A stretch of 64,000 bases of DNA from CBDDBK01 sp965225715 (GCA_965225715.1 CBDDBK010000002.1:310001-374000); one strand, 5' to 3'; positions 1-8,565 are shown, counted from the first letter of the stretch. Numbers and translations: made by a program. Notes: generated by a model not told the origin, from the sequence alone.

Positions 1-183
1 TAGAATTTTTCCATTCTCAATGGCTACTCGCCTTGGTTCTAAAGTTATGTTTCCAAAAACTTCTATGTTTTTTTTATCTTTTAATATTTGGTAACGATTT
101 ATAGCGACTTCTAAGAATTCTTTATCGCTATGTTTACAACCAAGAAAAATAAAAAAAGGCAATAGTATAACAAATATTTTCAT
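1..183 (-). CDS. Immunity lipoprotein of the leftmost cassette, cut by the window edge
   Basis: The start at 183 gives MKIFVILLPFFIFLGC, a hydrophobic signal with a lipobox ending at Cys16, and the frame stays open to base 1. The later segment LEPRRVAIENGK lines up with PRRVTIIDGK in the immunity lipoproteins at 1230-1814 and 2841-3422, so it is the same family and pairs with the Ntox44-like tip just upstream at 202-1251. Only 61 codons are in the window; the relatives have about 194. It is inferred to be an outer- or inner-membrane lipoprotein that neutralises the toxin in the periplasm. Confidence 0.8.
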   Translation of the reverse strand, partial: MKIFVILLPFFIFLGCKHSDKEFLEVAINRYQILKDKKNIEVFGNITLEPRRVAIENGKIL

Positions 184-201
184 TAACGTAAATAATCAAA
201 A

Positions 202-1251
202 TTAGTAATCAAATGTATTTTTCAAATTTCTACTTCCTTTTTGCCTTTTTCTACCAAAAAAATAACCGTTTCTAATAGCTCTTTGATCTCCTTTTGAATC
301 AAGGATACTATATTCAAAACTATCATCTAAAGCATTATTTAGAGAACTTCTAAAGGCATTGTTAAAATGCGCGCCTATTTTTAGAGTTAATAAACTGAAA
401 CCCAAACGACGACCAGCTTGTCCCCATAAAAAATTTCCAAAATCTTTTGGATTATAGCCAACTGCTTGCCCTTTTTTGTCAAAAACTATGTAAATAGTCT
501 CATCATTAATAATATCTTTATTATAATAGTCCATTTCTCCGTTGCTTGTTCCAAATAACATTGAAGATACTCCGCTGGGGCTACTTTCTCTCTCTATATA
601 ACTCAAGGAGTTACCTGAAAAATCTGCGGCATTTTGAGTAAAATTACTTACATCTTGACTATTAATTAACTGAACTGAATATTCTCCATTTTTAATATTC
701 TCTCTATCATCTTCAATATCATTAAATCCAAAACTTACTCCATCTGAATAGGTTGTACTACCATCTTTATTTACTTTGGTATTTTTAAAATACACGCCGC
801 TAACTTCTTCCTTTCCATCATCCAGATAGCTAGCATATTTACCATCTGAACCGAAAATATAAATTGTATCCCCCAATGGATCGACATATCTCAAAGGATT
901 ATTTCCAAAGCCCGAATAAACACTCTGGGAATAGTTGTATTTAGGGTCTGATTGCCCCCAGAGTCCAAGCACTTGGTCATAACTTCTATACAAAGCCATA
1001 TCCCAATTCAACTCAAAATTTTCAACTCGTTCAATCCCATTAAACTTAAACCTATGATCTGGATTGCCTCTTAACTCTAATCCCTTCATACTCATCCCAA
1101 AAGGGTAGAAATGGTTTTCTTGAATAACCTTGATAGCCTTCGTGTGCTTAATGCTAAAATCGTCGAAGTAAATATTGGCTGGTGTTTCGTTAGCTACGTA
1201 AATATAAGCCTTAACAGCACTAATATTAATTATAAATATCTTATATACCAA
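202..1251 (-). CDS. Orphan RHS tip cassette A, Ntox44-like toxin
   Basis: This is a 3' RHS fragment with no signal peptide or YD-repeat shell. Residues 12-128 are RHS core end (AVKAYIYV, PFGM at 50-53, NPLRYVDPLGD). The tip is about residues 130-349, with DFGNFLWGQAG at 270-280 and DQRAIRNG at 322-329. That GNF..G..G...GF...DQ..I..G arrangement resembles polymorphic toxin type 44 (Ntox44); the family call is from memory and its activity is not known to me. The apparent TTG start at 1251 lies inside the end of the previous immunity gene in another frame, so the true start, if it is translated at all, may be the Met of PFGM. The tip is closely related to cassettes B and C, but its core end is the FNGIER...DPLGD type whereas theirs is the FNGKER type, so the core and tip have been reassorted. 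Confidence 0.85.
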   Translation of the reverse strand: MVYKIFIINISAVKAYIYVANETPANIYFDDFSIKHTKAIKVIQENHFYPFGMSMKGLELRGNPDHRFKFNGIERVENFELNWDMALYRSYDQVLGLWGQSDPKYNYSQSVYSGFGNNPLRYVDPLGDTIYIFGSDGKYASYLDDGKEEVSGVYFKNTKVNKDGSTTYSDGVSFGFNDIEDDRENIKNGEYSVQLINSQDVSNFTQNAADFSGNSLSYIERESSPSGVSSMLFGTSNGEMDYYNKDIINDETIYIVFDKKGQAVGYNPKDFGNFLWGQAGRRLGFSLLTLKIGAHFNNAFRSSLNNALDDSFEYSILDSKGDQRAIRNGYFFGRKRQKGSRNLKNTFDY

Positions 1252-1814
1252 CTACTATCTAATTTTTCAGCAGTCCTAAAAAAATTGATCCAAGAATAGG
1301 CATCACTTGGTGGTTTGACATCTGGAATTCCAGATGTATCAGGACAATAGACAAGTTCATGATAGGGGGTAACTTTAATTATAGCAAATTTACCTTCATA
1401 AAGCCACCCACTTATCTCTGCTGGATAAATCTGTAAATAAATATCCAAATAGGCTTCGCAGAATTTTCTGTATTTTCCTTCCTCCTCTTTGGATAGAGCT
1501 ATTTTCTCTCCCTCTTTATACGCTGTTAGCTCAAAATTACCTTCTTCTGAAAGCCTATAGCGAATGAAATAATATTTTTCATTTCTAATCTTATCTTCTC
1601 CCTTTTCGTAGCGATAAATTTCAATTCCAGCGCTCACTAATTTTCCATCAATTATAGTTACACGCCTTGGAACAATATGAGTATTTAAAAATAAATTAGC
1701 ATCGCAATTTTTTAAAGTTTCATAACGTAATTTTACGCGTTCTTCATAATCAATAGGTTGTCTACAAGCTAATAACAAGAAAAAAGCCATAAGAAATATT
1801 TTTTTCATAGTCAA
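1230..1814 (-). CDS. Immunity lipoprotein for cassette B
   Basis: This is a 194-residue protein with the N-terminus MTMKKIFLMAFFLLLAC, a lipobox with Cys17; translation may start at Met3 instead. It follows the Ntox44-like tip at 1846-2862 by 31 bases, and its last codons overlap the 5' end of the next cassette. It is about 75% identical by eye to 2841-3422, with the C-terminal half (LDIYLQIYPAEISGWLYEG onward) almost invariant and the N-terminal half more variable, as expected if the variable part decides toxin specificity. The inferred role is periplasmic neutralisation of the cassette B toxin. Confidence 0.8.
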   Translation of the reverse strand: MTMKKIFLMAFFLLLACRQPIDYEERVKLRYETLKNCDANLFLNTHIVPRRVTIIDGKLVSAGIEIYRYEKGEDKIRNEKYYFIRYRLSEEGNFELTAYKEGEKIALSKEEEGKYRKFCEAYLDIYLQIYPAEISGWLYEGKFAIIKVTPYHELVYCPDTSGIPDVKPPSDAYSWINFFRTAEKLDSSWYIRYL

Positions 1815-1845
1815 AACAATATTTTATAAAAGTTAAAGATATGAT

Positions 1846-2862
1846 CTACTGTTTTGGATTATAATAGTACCCATTTCGGATAGCTCTTTGGTCAGCTTTA
1901 GAATCTAAGATATGATATTCAAACTTATCGTCTAGAGCATTGTCCAAACGGCTATTAAAGGCATTATTGAGGTGAGCGCCTATTTTTAAAGTTAATAAAC
2001 TAAAACCAAGACGTTTACCAGCTTGTGCCCATAAAAAATTGCCATAATCTCTTGGATTATAGGCTACTGAATTGCTTTTTTGTCCTGTAACAACAAACAG
2101 TTTTTTGCCAGGCACCGCCCCATTATCGAAAAAATCCATTTTACCTTCGCTTGTTTTCATAGATAATAGTGAGGTTTGTCCACTGGGTCTACTTTCTCGT
2201 TCTATAAATTGCAGGCGAGAATAGAAGCCAGAGGAAGCAACTTTAAAATTGGTATTTTTTTCAATGTCTTTGGGGTCAACGAATTGAATACCTAAACGTT
2301 TTGTACGAACAAATTCTCTATCTGTTTCCCAATCGTTAAAAGTAAATTGGGTTTCAGTTGTTGTTTCATTTCCATCTTTGTCCGTTGTGATTTGTCTGTT
2401 AACACCTGTTATTTCCTCTTTACCATCATCTTCGATTTCTGAATAAACCCCATTTTTAAAAACGACCAAACTATCCCCATTGACATCTACAAAGCGAATC
2501 GGATTACCTGCCATAGCGCTATAAGGACTTAAAGCATAATACTTTTCGGCAAAGCGATCTATTTTATTCATGTTAATATAATCAGAGCTGTAATGCCGCC
2601 ATCCAAAATCATCCATATTCCAACCAAAAACTTCTGTTCTTTCTTTACCATTAAACTTAAACCTATAATCAGGATTGCCTCTTAACTCCAAGCCTTTTAT
2701 AGTCATCCCAAAAGGGTAGTAGTGGTTTTCTTGGATAACCTTGATGGCTTTGGTGTGCTTAATGCTAAAATCATCGAAATAAATATTGGCTGGTGTTTCG
2801 TTAGCTACATAAATATAAGCCTTAACAGCACTAATATTAATTATAAATATCTTATATACCAA
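1846..2862 (-). CDS. Orphan RHS tip cassette B, Ntox44-like toxin
   Basis: This 338-residue fragment has an arm starting at AVKAYIYV, PFGM at 50-53, then the FNGKER core subtype, in which the usual DPxxGRW is replaced by SSDYINMNKIDRFAEKYY and the core ends NPIRFVDVNGD. The tip carries IERESRPSG, RDYGNFLWAQAG and DQRAIRNGYY, the same family as cassettes A and C. The arm/immunity junction (agcac followed by taatattaat) is the same as in cassette A, so A and B share one ancestral junction. No promoter or signal peptide is visible, so it is probably silent as a toxin unless recombined into the native gene. Confidence 0.85.
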   Translation of the reverse strand: MVYKIFIINISAVKAYIYVANETPANIYFDDFSIKHTKAIKVIQENHYYPFGMTIKGLELRGNPDYRFKFNGKERTEVFGWNMDDFGWRHYSSDYINMNKIDRFAEKYYALSPYSAMAGNPIRFVDVNGDSLVVFKNGVYSEIEDDGKEEITGVNRQITTDKDGNETTTETQFTFNDWETDREFVRTKRLGIQFVDPKDIEKNTNFKVASSGFYSRLQFIERESRPSGQTSLLSMKTSEGKMDFFDNGAVPGKKLFVVTGQKSNSVAYNPRDYGNFLWAQAGKRLGFSLLTLKIGAHLNNAFNSRLDNALDDKFEYHILDSKADQRAIRNGYYYNPKQ

Positions 2863-3422
2863 CTACTATCTAATTTTTCAGCAGTCCTAAAAAAATTGAT
2901 CCAAGAATAGGCATCACTTGGTGGTTTAACATCTGGAATTCCAGTTGTATCGGGGCAATAGACAAGTTCATGATAGGGGGTAACTTTAATTATAGCAAAT
3001 TTACCTTCATAAAGCCACCCACTTATCTCTGCTGGATAAATTTGTAAATAAATATCTAAGTAGTTTTCGCAGAATTTCCTGTATTTTCCTTTTTCTTCTG
3101 GGGAAAGGTTTTTTTCCCCATTATTATACACTGTTAACTCAAAATTACCTTCTTTTGAAAGATCATAATGAATAGCCATACTTTTTCTATTGTGAATATT
3201 TTGATATTTTGTCTCGTAGAAATACCTGTCTATCCTTGCATGTTTTAATTCCCCATCAATTATAGTTACTCGCCTTGGCTCAATAGAGGTGTTTAAAAAT
3301 AAATTAGCGTTACAATTTTTTAAGGTTTCATAACGTAATTTTACGCGTTCTTTATAATTAATAGGTTGTTTACAGGCTGATAATAAGAAAAAAGCCACAA
3401 GAAATATTTTTTTCATAGTCAA
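2841..3422 (-). CDS. Immunity lipoprotein for cassette C
   Basis: A 193-residue paralogue of 1230-1814. The N-terminus MTMKKIFLVAFFLLSAC gives a lipobox with Cys17, followed by KQPINYKERVKLRYETLKNC. It sits 31 bases after the cassette C tip, and its 3' end overlaps the start of cassette B, the same spacing seen one cassette further on. Divergence from its paralogue is concentrated in residues 45-110. It is inferred to be a lipid-anchored antitoxin in the periplasm. Confidence 0.8.
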   Translation of the reverse strand: MTMKKIFLVAFFLLSACKQPINYKERVKLRYETLKNCNANLFLNTSIEPRRVTIIDGELKHARIDRYFYETKYQNIHNRKSMAIHYDLSKEGNFELTVYNNGEKNLSPEEKGKYRKFCENYLDIYLQIYPAEISGWLYEGKFAIIKVTPYHELVYCPDTTGIPDVKPPSDAYSWINFFRTAEKLDSSWYIRYL

Positions 3423-3453
3423 AACAATATTTTATAAAAGTTAAAGATATGAT

Positions 3454-5052
3454 CTACTGTTTTGGATTATAATAGTACCCATTTCGGATAGCTCTTTGGT
3501 CAGCTTTAGAATCTAAGATATGATATTCAAACTTATCGTCTAGAGCATTGTCCAAACGGCTATTAAAGGCATTATTGAGGTGAGCGCCTATTTTTAAAGT
3601 TAACAAACTAAAACCAAGACGTTTACCAGCCTGTGCCCAGAGAAAATTGCCATAATCTCTTGGATTATAGGCTATATTTTTTCTTTTATTTCCTGTAGGA
3701 ACATAAAGAAAACTACGTTCAATAATTTCCGATTGATCAAAAAAATCCATTTTACCTTCACTTGTTTTCATAGATAATAATGAGGTTTGTCCACTGGGTC
3801 TACTCTCTCGCTCTATAAATTGCAGGCGAGAATAGAAGCCAGAGGAAGCAACTTTAAAATTGGTATTTTTTTCAATGTCTTTGGGGTCAATGAATTGAAT
3901 ACCTAAACGTTTTGTACGAACAAATTCTCTATCTGTTTCCCAATCGTTAAAAGTAAATTGGGTTTCAGTTGTTGTTTCATTTCCATCTTTGTCCGTTGTG
4001 GTTTGTCTGTTAACACCTGTTATTTCCTTTTTACCATCATCTTCGATTTCTGAATAAACCCCATTTTTAAAAACTACCAAACTATCTCCATTCACATCAA
4101 TATTGCTAATTGGATTACCTGCCATAGCGCTATAAGGACTTAAAGCATAATACTTTTCGGCAAAGCGATCTATTTTATTCATGTTAATATAATCAGAGCT
4201 GTAATGCCGCCAGCCAAAATCATCCATATTCCAACCAAAAACTTCTGTTCTCTCTTTTCCATTAAACTTAAACCTATGATCTGGATTGCCTTTTAACTCC
4301 AGCCCCTTCATACTCATCCCAAAAGGGTAGAAATGATTTTCTTGGATAACCTTGATAGCCTTTGTGTGCTTAATGCTAAAATCATCGAAATAAATATTGG
4401 CTGGTGTTTCATTGGCGACGTAGATATAAGCCTTGACAGCACCGGGTGGGACTTTCGTAATAATGTGTCGATTCCAATGCGGTAAAGAAACAGGCGGATG
4501 GTAAATAAAAGATACTTGACTGCCCAAGTTTAAATAATTGCCCTCATTATCAACATACAAAATCATTAAATAGGCTTGTAAAATAAAAGTTCCATAATTT
4601 TCGGTGTTAGCAACCGTTACCGTAACGGAATTGGTGGACAAACCGCTACCCCCTTCGTTGGAAGTGGGCAGCTCCAAAGTGCTAAAAGGAATGCCACTAT
4701 TATAATGCGTATAATAGCCTTCTGCTGAAGCCCAATCGACCTGAAACAAGACCTTCACATCCAAGCTATCGCCGGCTCGAACTGTCAAAACTTTATATAA
4801 GCCCACCTCTTTGCCTTCAGCCCCATTGGTATGCGAAGAATGAATGCCGTGACTGGGTTTTATGGTGCTGCGGGTGGTATCCCAATTCTCAAAAACTGTC
4901 TTTTCCAAGCTGTCTTCCATAGTTGCCAAATACTCATCGGTATATTTTTCGTGCCGTACCGCTAACCTCAGATTGCCCAAATGGTCGCGGTGATGATACT
5001 CGTATTTCCAGTCGTCATCTTCTTTCAATACCCGACCTTGGCTGGTGTGCAA
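3454..5052 (-). CDS. Orphan RHS tip cassette C with long core arm, Ntox44-like toxin
   Basis: This 532-residue frame retains one of the two longest arms. It begins at HTSQGRVLKED, which aligns with about residue 1270 of the native RHS protein, and continues through DHLGNLRLAVRHEKY, a beta-rich VTVTVANTENYGTF domain, PFGM, and the SSDYINMNK-type core end NPISNIDVNGD. The tip is Ntox44-like (RDYGNFLWAQAG, DQRAIRNGYY) and very close to cassette B. The first codon is a TTG created by truncation, not a designed start. With roughly 740 bases of near-identity to the native gene it is a well-placed donor for homologous recombination. Confidence 0.87.
   Translation of the reverse strand: MHTSQGRVLKEDDDWKYEYHHRDHLGNLRLAVRHEKYTDEYLATMEDSLEKTVFENWDTTRSTIKPSHGIHSSHTNGAEGKEVGLYKVLTVRAGDSLDVKVLFQVDWASAEGYYTHYNSGIPFSTLELPTSNEGGSGLSTNSVTVTVANTENYGTFILQAYLMILYVDNEGNYLNLGSQVSFIYHPPVSLPHWNRHIITKVPPGAVKAYIYVANETPANIYFDDFSIKHTKAIKVIQENHFYPFGMSMKGLELKGNPDHRFKFNGKERTEVFGWNMDDFGWRHYSSDYINMNKIDRFAEKYYALSPYSAMAGNPISNIDVNGDSLVVFKNGVYSEIEDDGKKEITGVNRQTTTDKDGNETTTETQFTFNDWETDREFVRTKRLGIQFIDPKDIEKNTNFKVASSGFYSRLQFIERESRPSGQTSLLSMKTSEGKMDFFDQSEIIERSFLYVPTGNKRKNIAYNPRDYGNFLWAQAGKRLGFSLLTLKIGAHLNNAFNSRLDNALDDKFEYHILDSKADQRAIRNGYYYNPKQ
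4315..5052 (-). repeat. Long RHS homology arm (cassette C copy)
   Basis: The arm runs from the PFGM codons to the truncated 5' end at TSQGRVLKED. It matches the native gene at 36078-36815 with scattered substitutions and matches cassette K (15940-16677) closely. From 4667 leftward to 6075 the DNA appears identical to 16292-17700. Confidence 0.85.
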
Positions 5053-5068
5053 GAATTAGAAAATATTT

Positions 5069-5368
5069 TTATATACCACTTAAATTAAGTAATGGCAAAG
5101 ACAATAATATTAAAATAAATATTAAAAATATCCTAACTAGTTGATTTGATAATTTATAATTTATAATAAAGCCTAATGCTAATAGAGTCAACAAAGCTAA
5201 GTACTCTATATTGCTAATAGATGAATTTAAAAAACTTCCTATTAAGGCACACATCAAGTGAATAAAACTTACCCGTAAAGCATTAAAATGATAATAGTAT
5301 AAGAGACTTACTCCAAATGTTAAACACGGTAACAACGCCAGATATACTCTAAGGTTTCTGATTTTCAT
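5069..5368 (-). CDS. Small membrane immunity protein for cassette D
   Basis: A 99-residue very hydrophobic protein with about four predicted membrane segments: residues 7-27, a moderately hydrophobic stretch around 31-48, then 56-72 and 77-96. Its ATG overlaps the TGA of the cassette D tip by four bases, indicating translational coupling. It is identical in sequence to 16694-16993, which follows the same tip. The inferred role is protection against the cassette D toxin at the inner membrane. No family recognised. Confidence 0.75.
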   Translation of the reverse strand: MKIRNLRVYLALLPCLTFGVSLLYYYHFNALRVSFIHLMCALIGSFLNSSISNIEYLALLTLLALGFIINYKLSNQLVRIFLIFILILLSLPLLNLSGI

Positions 5369-6825
5369 TTTTTTGTTTTATTTAGTTTTTTTAATTTATC
5401 ATTTAATTTATTTATTGTTTTAATAGTTTCGCCGGAAACCTTCCTAAAATCTTGAAGAACCTTTTTAGATTTTGCAGTCCTATAGATATTTCCATAGACT
5501 GCTGTTGCGCTAATCCCATCTCCAAAAGCTGAAAAAGGTAAGTCTAACTGCCCGCCAGATAACTGAATTAAAGATTTTACATAACTATTTGAGTTAGGTC
5601 CTAAAGCTTTATAATCAGGCAAATTTTTGTAATCTCCCTTTTTATCTTGTTCCGAGAAAAACTTGGCAATTTCAAGAATGCTATTTTCAAAATCATAATT
5701 TTCTGGATCAGATTCAGGATCTTTAACTTCTCCTTCTTTTACAACATTTGCTCTACCTTCTATTTTCTCTTCAGAATAATCATCAATTCTTGGTCTTCCC
5801 GTTCTGGCACCTTCTTCTGGTCCCCATAATTCAACTATCTTGTCAACTTTATCCGTTTTAACTCTTAGAAAAGCATGTCTACCTACATGACCCGTAGCAG
5901 CAACAGTTTCAGTAAATACCCATACACTATCCCCATTTACATCTACAAAGCGAATCGGATTACCTGCCATAGCACTATAAGGACTTAAAGCATAATACTT
6001 TTCGGCAAAGCGATCTATTTTATTCATGTTAATATAATCAGAGCTGTAATGCCGCCACCCAAAATCATCCATATTTACCCCAAAAACCTCCGTTCTCTCC
6101 TTTCCATTAAACTTAAACTTATGATCTGGATTGCCTTTTAACTCCAAGCCCGCTATTGTCATCCCAAACGGATAAAAATGGTTTTCTTGGATAACCTTGA
6201 TGGCTTTGGTGTGCTTGATGCTAAAATCGTCGAAGTAAATATTGGCTGGTGTTTCGTTAGCTACGTAAATATAAGCCTTAACAGCACCGGGTGGGACCTT
6301 CGTAATGATATGCCGATTCCAATGCGGTAAAGAAACCGGCGGATGGTAAATAAAAGACACTTGACTGCCCAAATTTAAATAATTGCCTTTATCATCAACG
6401 TATAAAATCATCAAATAGGCTTGTAAAATAAAAGTTCCATAATTTTCGGTGTTAGCAACCGTTACCGTAACGGAATTGGTGGACAAACCGCTACCCCCTT
6501 CGTTGGAAGTCGGCAGCTCCAAAGTGCTAAAAGGAATGCCACTATTATAATGCGTATAATAGCCTTCTGCTGAAGCCCAATCGACCTGAAACAAGACCTT
6601 CACATCCAAGCTATCGCCGGCTCGAACTGTCAAAACTTTATATAAGCCCACCTCTTTGCCCATTTCGCCATTGGTATGCGAAGAATAGATGCCGTGACTG
6701 GGTTTGGTGGTGCTACGGGTAGTATCCCAATTCTCAAAAACCGTCTTTTCCAAGCTGTCCTCCATAGTGGCTAAATATTCCTCGGTGTATTTCTCGTGCC
6801 GAACGGCTAACCTCAGATTCCCCAA
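5365..6825 (-). CDS. Orphan RHS tip cassette D, GPNSN-type toxin
   Basis: This 486-residue fragment has an arm beginning at HLGNLRLAVRHEKY and a SSDYINMNK-type core ending NPIRFVDVNGD. The tip starts VWVFTETVAATGHVGRHAFLR and later has DYKALGPNSNSYVKSLIQ and GGQLDLPFSAFGD, then a basic coiled tail. An early His (GRHAF) followed by an N-x-N segment recalls permuted papain-like (NlpC/LRAT/YiiX-type) folds, in which NCN carries the nucleophile; here Ser replaces Cys. That fold assignment is a weak inference. The C-terminal tip DNA is duplicated exactly in cassette L. The apparent first codon is a TTG at the truncation point. Confidence 0.83.
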   Translation of the reverse strand: MGNLRLAVRHEKYTEEYLATMEDSLEKTVFENWDTTRSTTKPSHGIYSSHTNGEMGKEVGLYKVLTVRAGDSLDVKVLFQVDWASAEGYYTHYNSGIPFSTLELPTSNEGGSGLSTNSVTVTVANTENYGTFILQAYLMILYVDDKGNYLNLGSQVSFIYHPPVSLPHWNRHIITKVPPGAVKAYIYVANETPANIYFDDFSIKHTKAIKVIQENHFYPFGMTIAGLELKGNPDHKFKFNGKERTEVFGVNMDDFGWRHYSSDYINMNKIDRFAEKYYALSPYSAMAGNPIRFVDVNGDSVWVFTETVAATGHVGRHAFLRVKTDKVDKIVELWGPEEGARTGRPRIDDYSEEKIEGRANVVKEGEVKDPESDPENYDFENSILEIAKFFSEQDKKGDYKNLPDYKALGPNSNSYVKSLIQLSGGQLDLPFSAFGDGISATAVYGNIYRTAKSKKVLQDFRKVSGETIKTINKLNDKLKKLNKTKK

Positions 6826-6831
6826 ATGGTC
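6160..6831 (-). repeat. Long RHS homology arm (cassette D copy)
   Basis: The match to the native core runs from PFGM to CCCCAAATGGTC at 6831, after which the sequence departs abruptly (native continues with gcggtgatg). This is the third-longest arm in the array. Confidence 0.8.
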
Positions 6832-6842
6832 ATGGTGTATTT

Positions 6843-7283
6843 CTATATAAACATATTTTTCGTGCTAAAGAGGAGGATAAAAAATAAAAAATAAAAAATA
6901 AAAAATAAAAAATAAAAAATAAAAAATAAAAAATAAAAAATAAAAAATAAAAAATAAAAAATAAAAAATCTTTTAGCGAGTTTCATAAATAAATAGAGAA
7001 CTAAAAAAATGATGAGATTGTAGGTAGTAAAAATTAGCAGTTCTGATCCGATCCTATTACTCCAATAAGCATAATCAGCATTACCTAAATAATTTATAAA
7101 AAAACCCCGATACCAAATTCTGTAAAATAAAATATTCATACTTACCCAATGGTGATGGACAAACTCACTAAATACATGAATAAAAATGTTAGATAATGTC
7201 ATCACTATTGTAAGCACAATATAATGGTTTTGAAGATACCGATAACTATTTATCAGTGCTTCCATAAACTTAGTAGTTGTCAT
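6843..7283 (-). CDS. Membrane immunity protein of degenerate cassette E, with heptamer repeat tail
   Basis: A 146-residue membrane protein (hydrophobic segments near 21-37, 46-65 and 84-103) following the truncated GPNSN-type tip E by 8 bases. Its last 40 residues are a periodic FFIFYFL run encoded by 13 tandem TTTTTTA heptamers, after which it ends LLFSTKNMFI. A one-unit change in the repeat shifts the reading frame, so the C-terminus may be phase-variable or simply decayed. It is inferred to protect against an envelope-acting toxin by position only; no family was recognised. Confidence 0.65.
   Translation of the reverse strand: MTTTKFMEALINSYRYLQNHYIVLTIVMTLSNIFIHVFSEFVHHHWVSMNILFYRIWYRGFFINYLGNADYAYWSNRIGSELLIFTTYNLIIFLVLYLFMKLAKRFFIFYFLFFIFYFLFFIFYFLFFIFYFLFFILLFSTKNMFI
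6878..6968. repeat. 13 tandem copies of TAAAAAA
   Basis: T occurs every seventh base from 6878 to 6962 with six A between, giving 13 perfect 7-bp units inside the 3' end of the membrane immunity gene. A unit length not divisible by three makes this a frameshifting simple repeat. Confidence 0.95.
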
Positions 7284-7291
7284 TACTTTTT

Positions 7292-7579
7292 TTATTTGTC
7301 CTTGTTAAAATGATTGCTTAACTGTTCTGTTAACTGTTTTATTAGTTGCTTATGTTCTATTGGTTGTGGGCCTTCCTTTTGTAAGCTTAAGGTGTTTTTG
7401 TAAATAGACTCAATTTCCTCGCCAAACGCAGTTCCCGGCAATTCTACTTGCCCACCAGCCTCTTCGATCAAAGCTCTAACAAAACCATTCGAATTAGGAC
7501 CGAAACCATCATATGTTGGCAAGTAAATGAATTTACTGCTTTCTTCGTTTTCTTGACTCAAAATATCAAAACTTTTCAA
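7292..7579 (-). pseudogene. Truncated GPNSN-type tip (cassette E remnant)
   Basis: Only about 95 codons of the tip remain: YDGFGPNSNGFVRALIEEAG and QVELPGTAFGEE correspond to the second half of the cassette D tip. The arm, the core end and the first half with the His motif are missing. Upstream it abuts the 3' flank (aatactaaaaagttt) of the next immunity gene, the same flank found beside the truncated cassette F, so a deletion removed the 5' part. Confidence 0.8.
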
Positions 7580-7619
7580 TAGCCTATTTTCAAATGTATA
7601 ATACTAAAAAGTTTCTTCC

Positions 7620-8078
7620 CTAATCTTTGGGATGTCTATTTATAGGAATACCAAATACCAAATAACCCTGATGAACTCCTTTAATATTTGATAATCTAAA
7701 TTCTAAACATCCAACAAACTTTCTAACATATTCCATCATCTTTTCTATTTGTTTGGGGTATGCTACAGACTTGCCCTTCCACATTCTTTGCGAATTTATT
7801 GAATCTATATTGTATTTTAAAAATTCTTCTCCATTAGATAGACGTACTGAAAATATGTATATTGCTTTAACCTTTGGACTGTATTTGTTTTTAAATTTAA
7901 TATAGACCGCTATACGCCCTTTAAAAAATTGAAAGAAATCTGGCAGAGGTACTTCTTTGGCAATTGCGAGATTTTCCATATGGTAATAAGGCAATACAGG
8001 AGTACCTGGATTATCTTGTGCTTGGCTTTTGCTCTTAAAGAATATAAAAAAACATATTATGAGAACTATCTTGAACAT
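7620..8078 (-). CDS. Secreted immunity protein for cassette F
   Basis: A 152-residue protein with a signal peptide MFKIVLIICFFIFFKSKSQA, then a compact domain with KGRIAVYIKFKNKY, AIYIFSVRLSNG, YPKQIEKMMEYVRKF and a C-terminal GYLVFGIPI strand. This pattern is shared with the proteins at 8566, 11606, 14512, 17888, 19558 and 31869, all of which follow HESFH-type tips, so it is one immunity family tied to one toxin family. A TonB C-terminal-like fold is possible but unproven. It starts 5 bases after the tip stop. Confidence 0.78.
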   Translation of the reverse strand: MFKIVLIICFFIFFKSKSQAQDNPGTPVLPYYHMENLAIAKEVPLPDFFQFFKGRIAVYIKFKNKYSPKVKAIYIFSVRLSNGEEFLKYNIDSINSQRMWKGKSVAYPKQIEKMMEYVRKFVGCLEFRLSNIKGVHQGYLVFGIPINRHPKD

Positions 8079-8082
8079 TGTT

Positions 8083-8529
8083 TTATTTACTAAGTAATGG
8101 ATATAATCGTTTAATCAAATCTAAATTGTATTTTTTTACTGGTGTATTTTTATAAATATGACCTTTACTAGCTCCCTTAATAAAGTTTCCTATAGCGATA
8201 TTGACATTTTGTGAGGAGTAATTATGTAACAAAGACTCCATAGCATCAAAATATTTTTGTCCTGCATTGGGATCTGCAATCATAATACTGTTAATTGTCA
8301 TAGCCTCTGCAATAAAAGGATCTTGTCCACCATTTATCAAATAATTATAATACGAAACCGTCCCAAATAAAGTAGCTTCCACTTCTAAACCAATATGATG
8401 CCCATTAGAAAAACCATTATTTTCATCTTGATAAGCGTGGAAAGACTCGTGGGCTATGCCTCCTATCGCTCTATCTTTCTCTTCAAAATCAGAAAATGCA
8501 CCGGCAAAGATATCGGCAAAGATATAACC
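8083..8529 (-). pseudogene. Truncated HESFH-type toxin tip (cassette F remnant)
   Basis: The frame is open from 8529 (GYIFADIFAGAF), includes IAHESFHAYQDENNG and GLEVEATLFG, and has the internal Met start at 8382. An in-frame TAG precedes 8529, and no RHS core or arm is attached, so the first half of the tip and the whole arm have been deleted. The metallopeptidase motif and C-terminus (NLDLIKRLYPLLSK) are intact and match cassette G. Confidence 0.82.
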
Positions 8530-8565
8530 CTATCTTCAAAGGAATAATACTAAAAAGTTTTTTTC

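Noticed and set aside
1111..1299. 62-codon plus-strand frames at 1111-1299 and 2722-2910
   Set aside because: They are antisense to the RHS arm and are conserved only because the arm is.
4923..5144. Plus-strand frame repeated at 16548-16769
   Set aside because: Both lie antisense within the long arms and are copied only because the arms are duplicated.
6878..6968. CRISPR-like or promoter-like regular repeat
   Set aside because: A 7-bp perfect tandem repeat without spacers is a simple repeat, not a CRISPR array.
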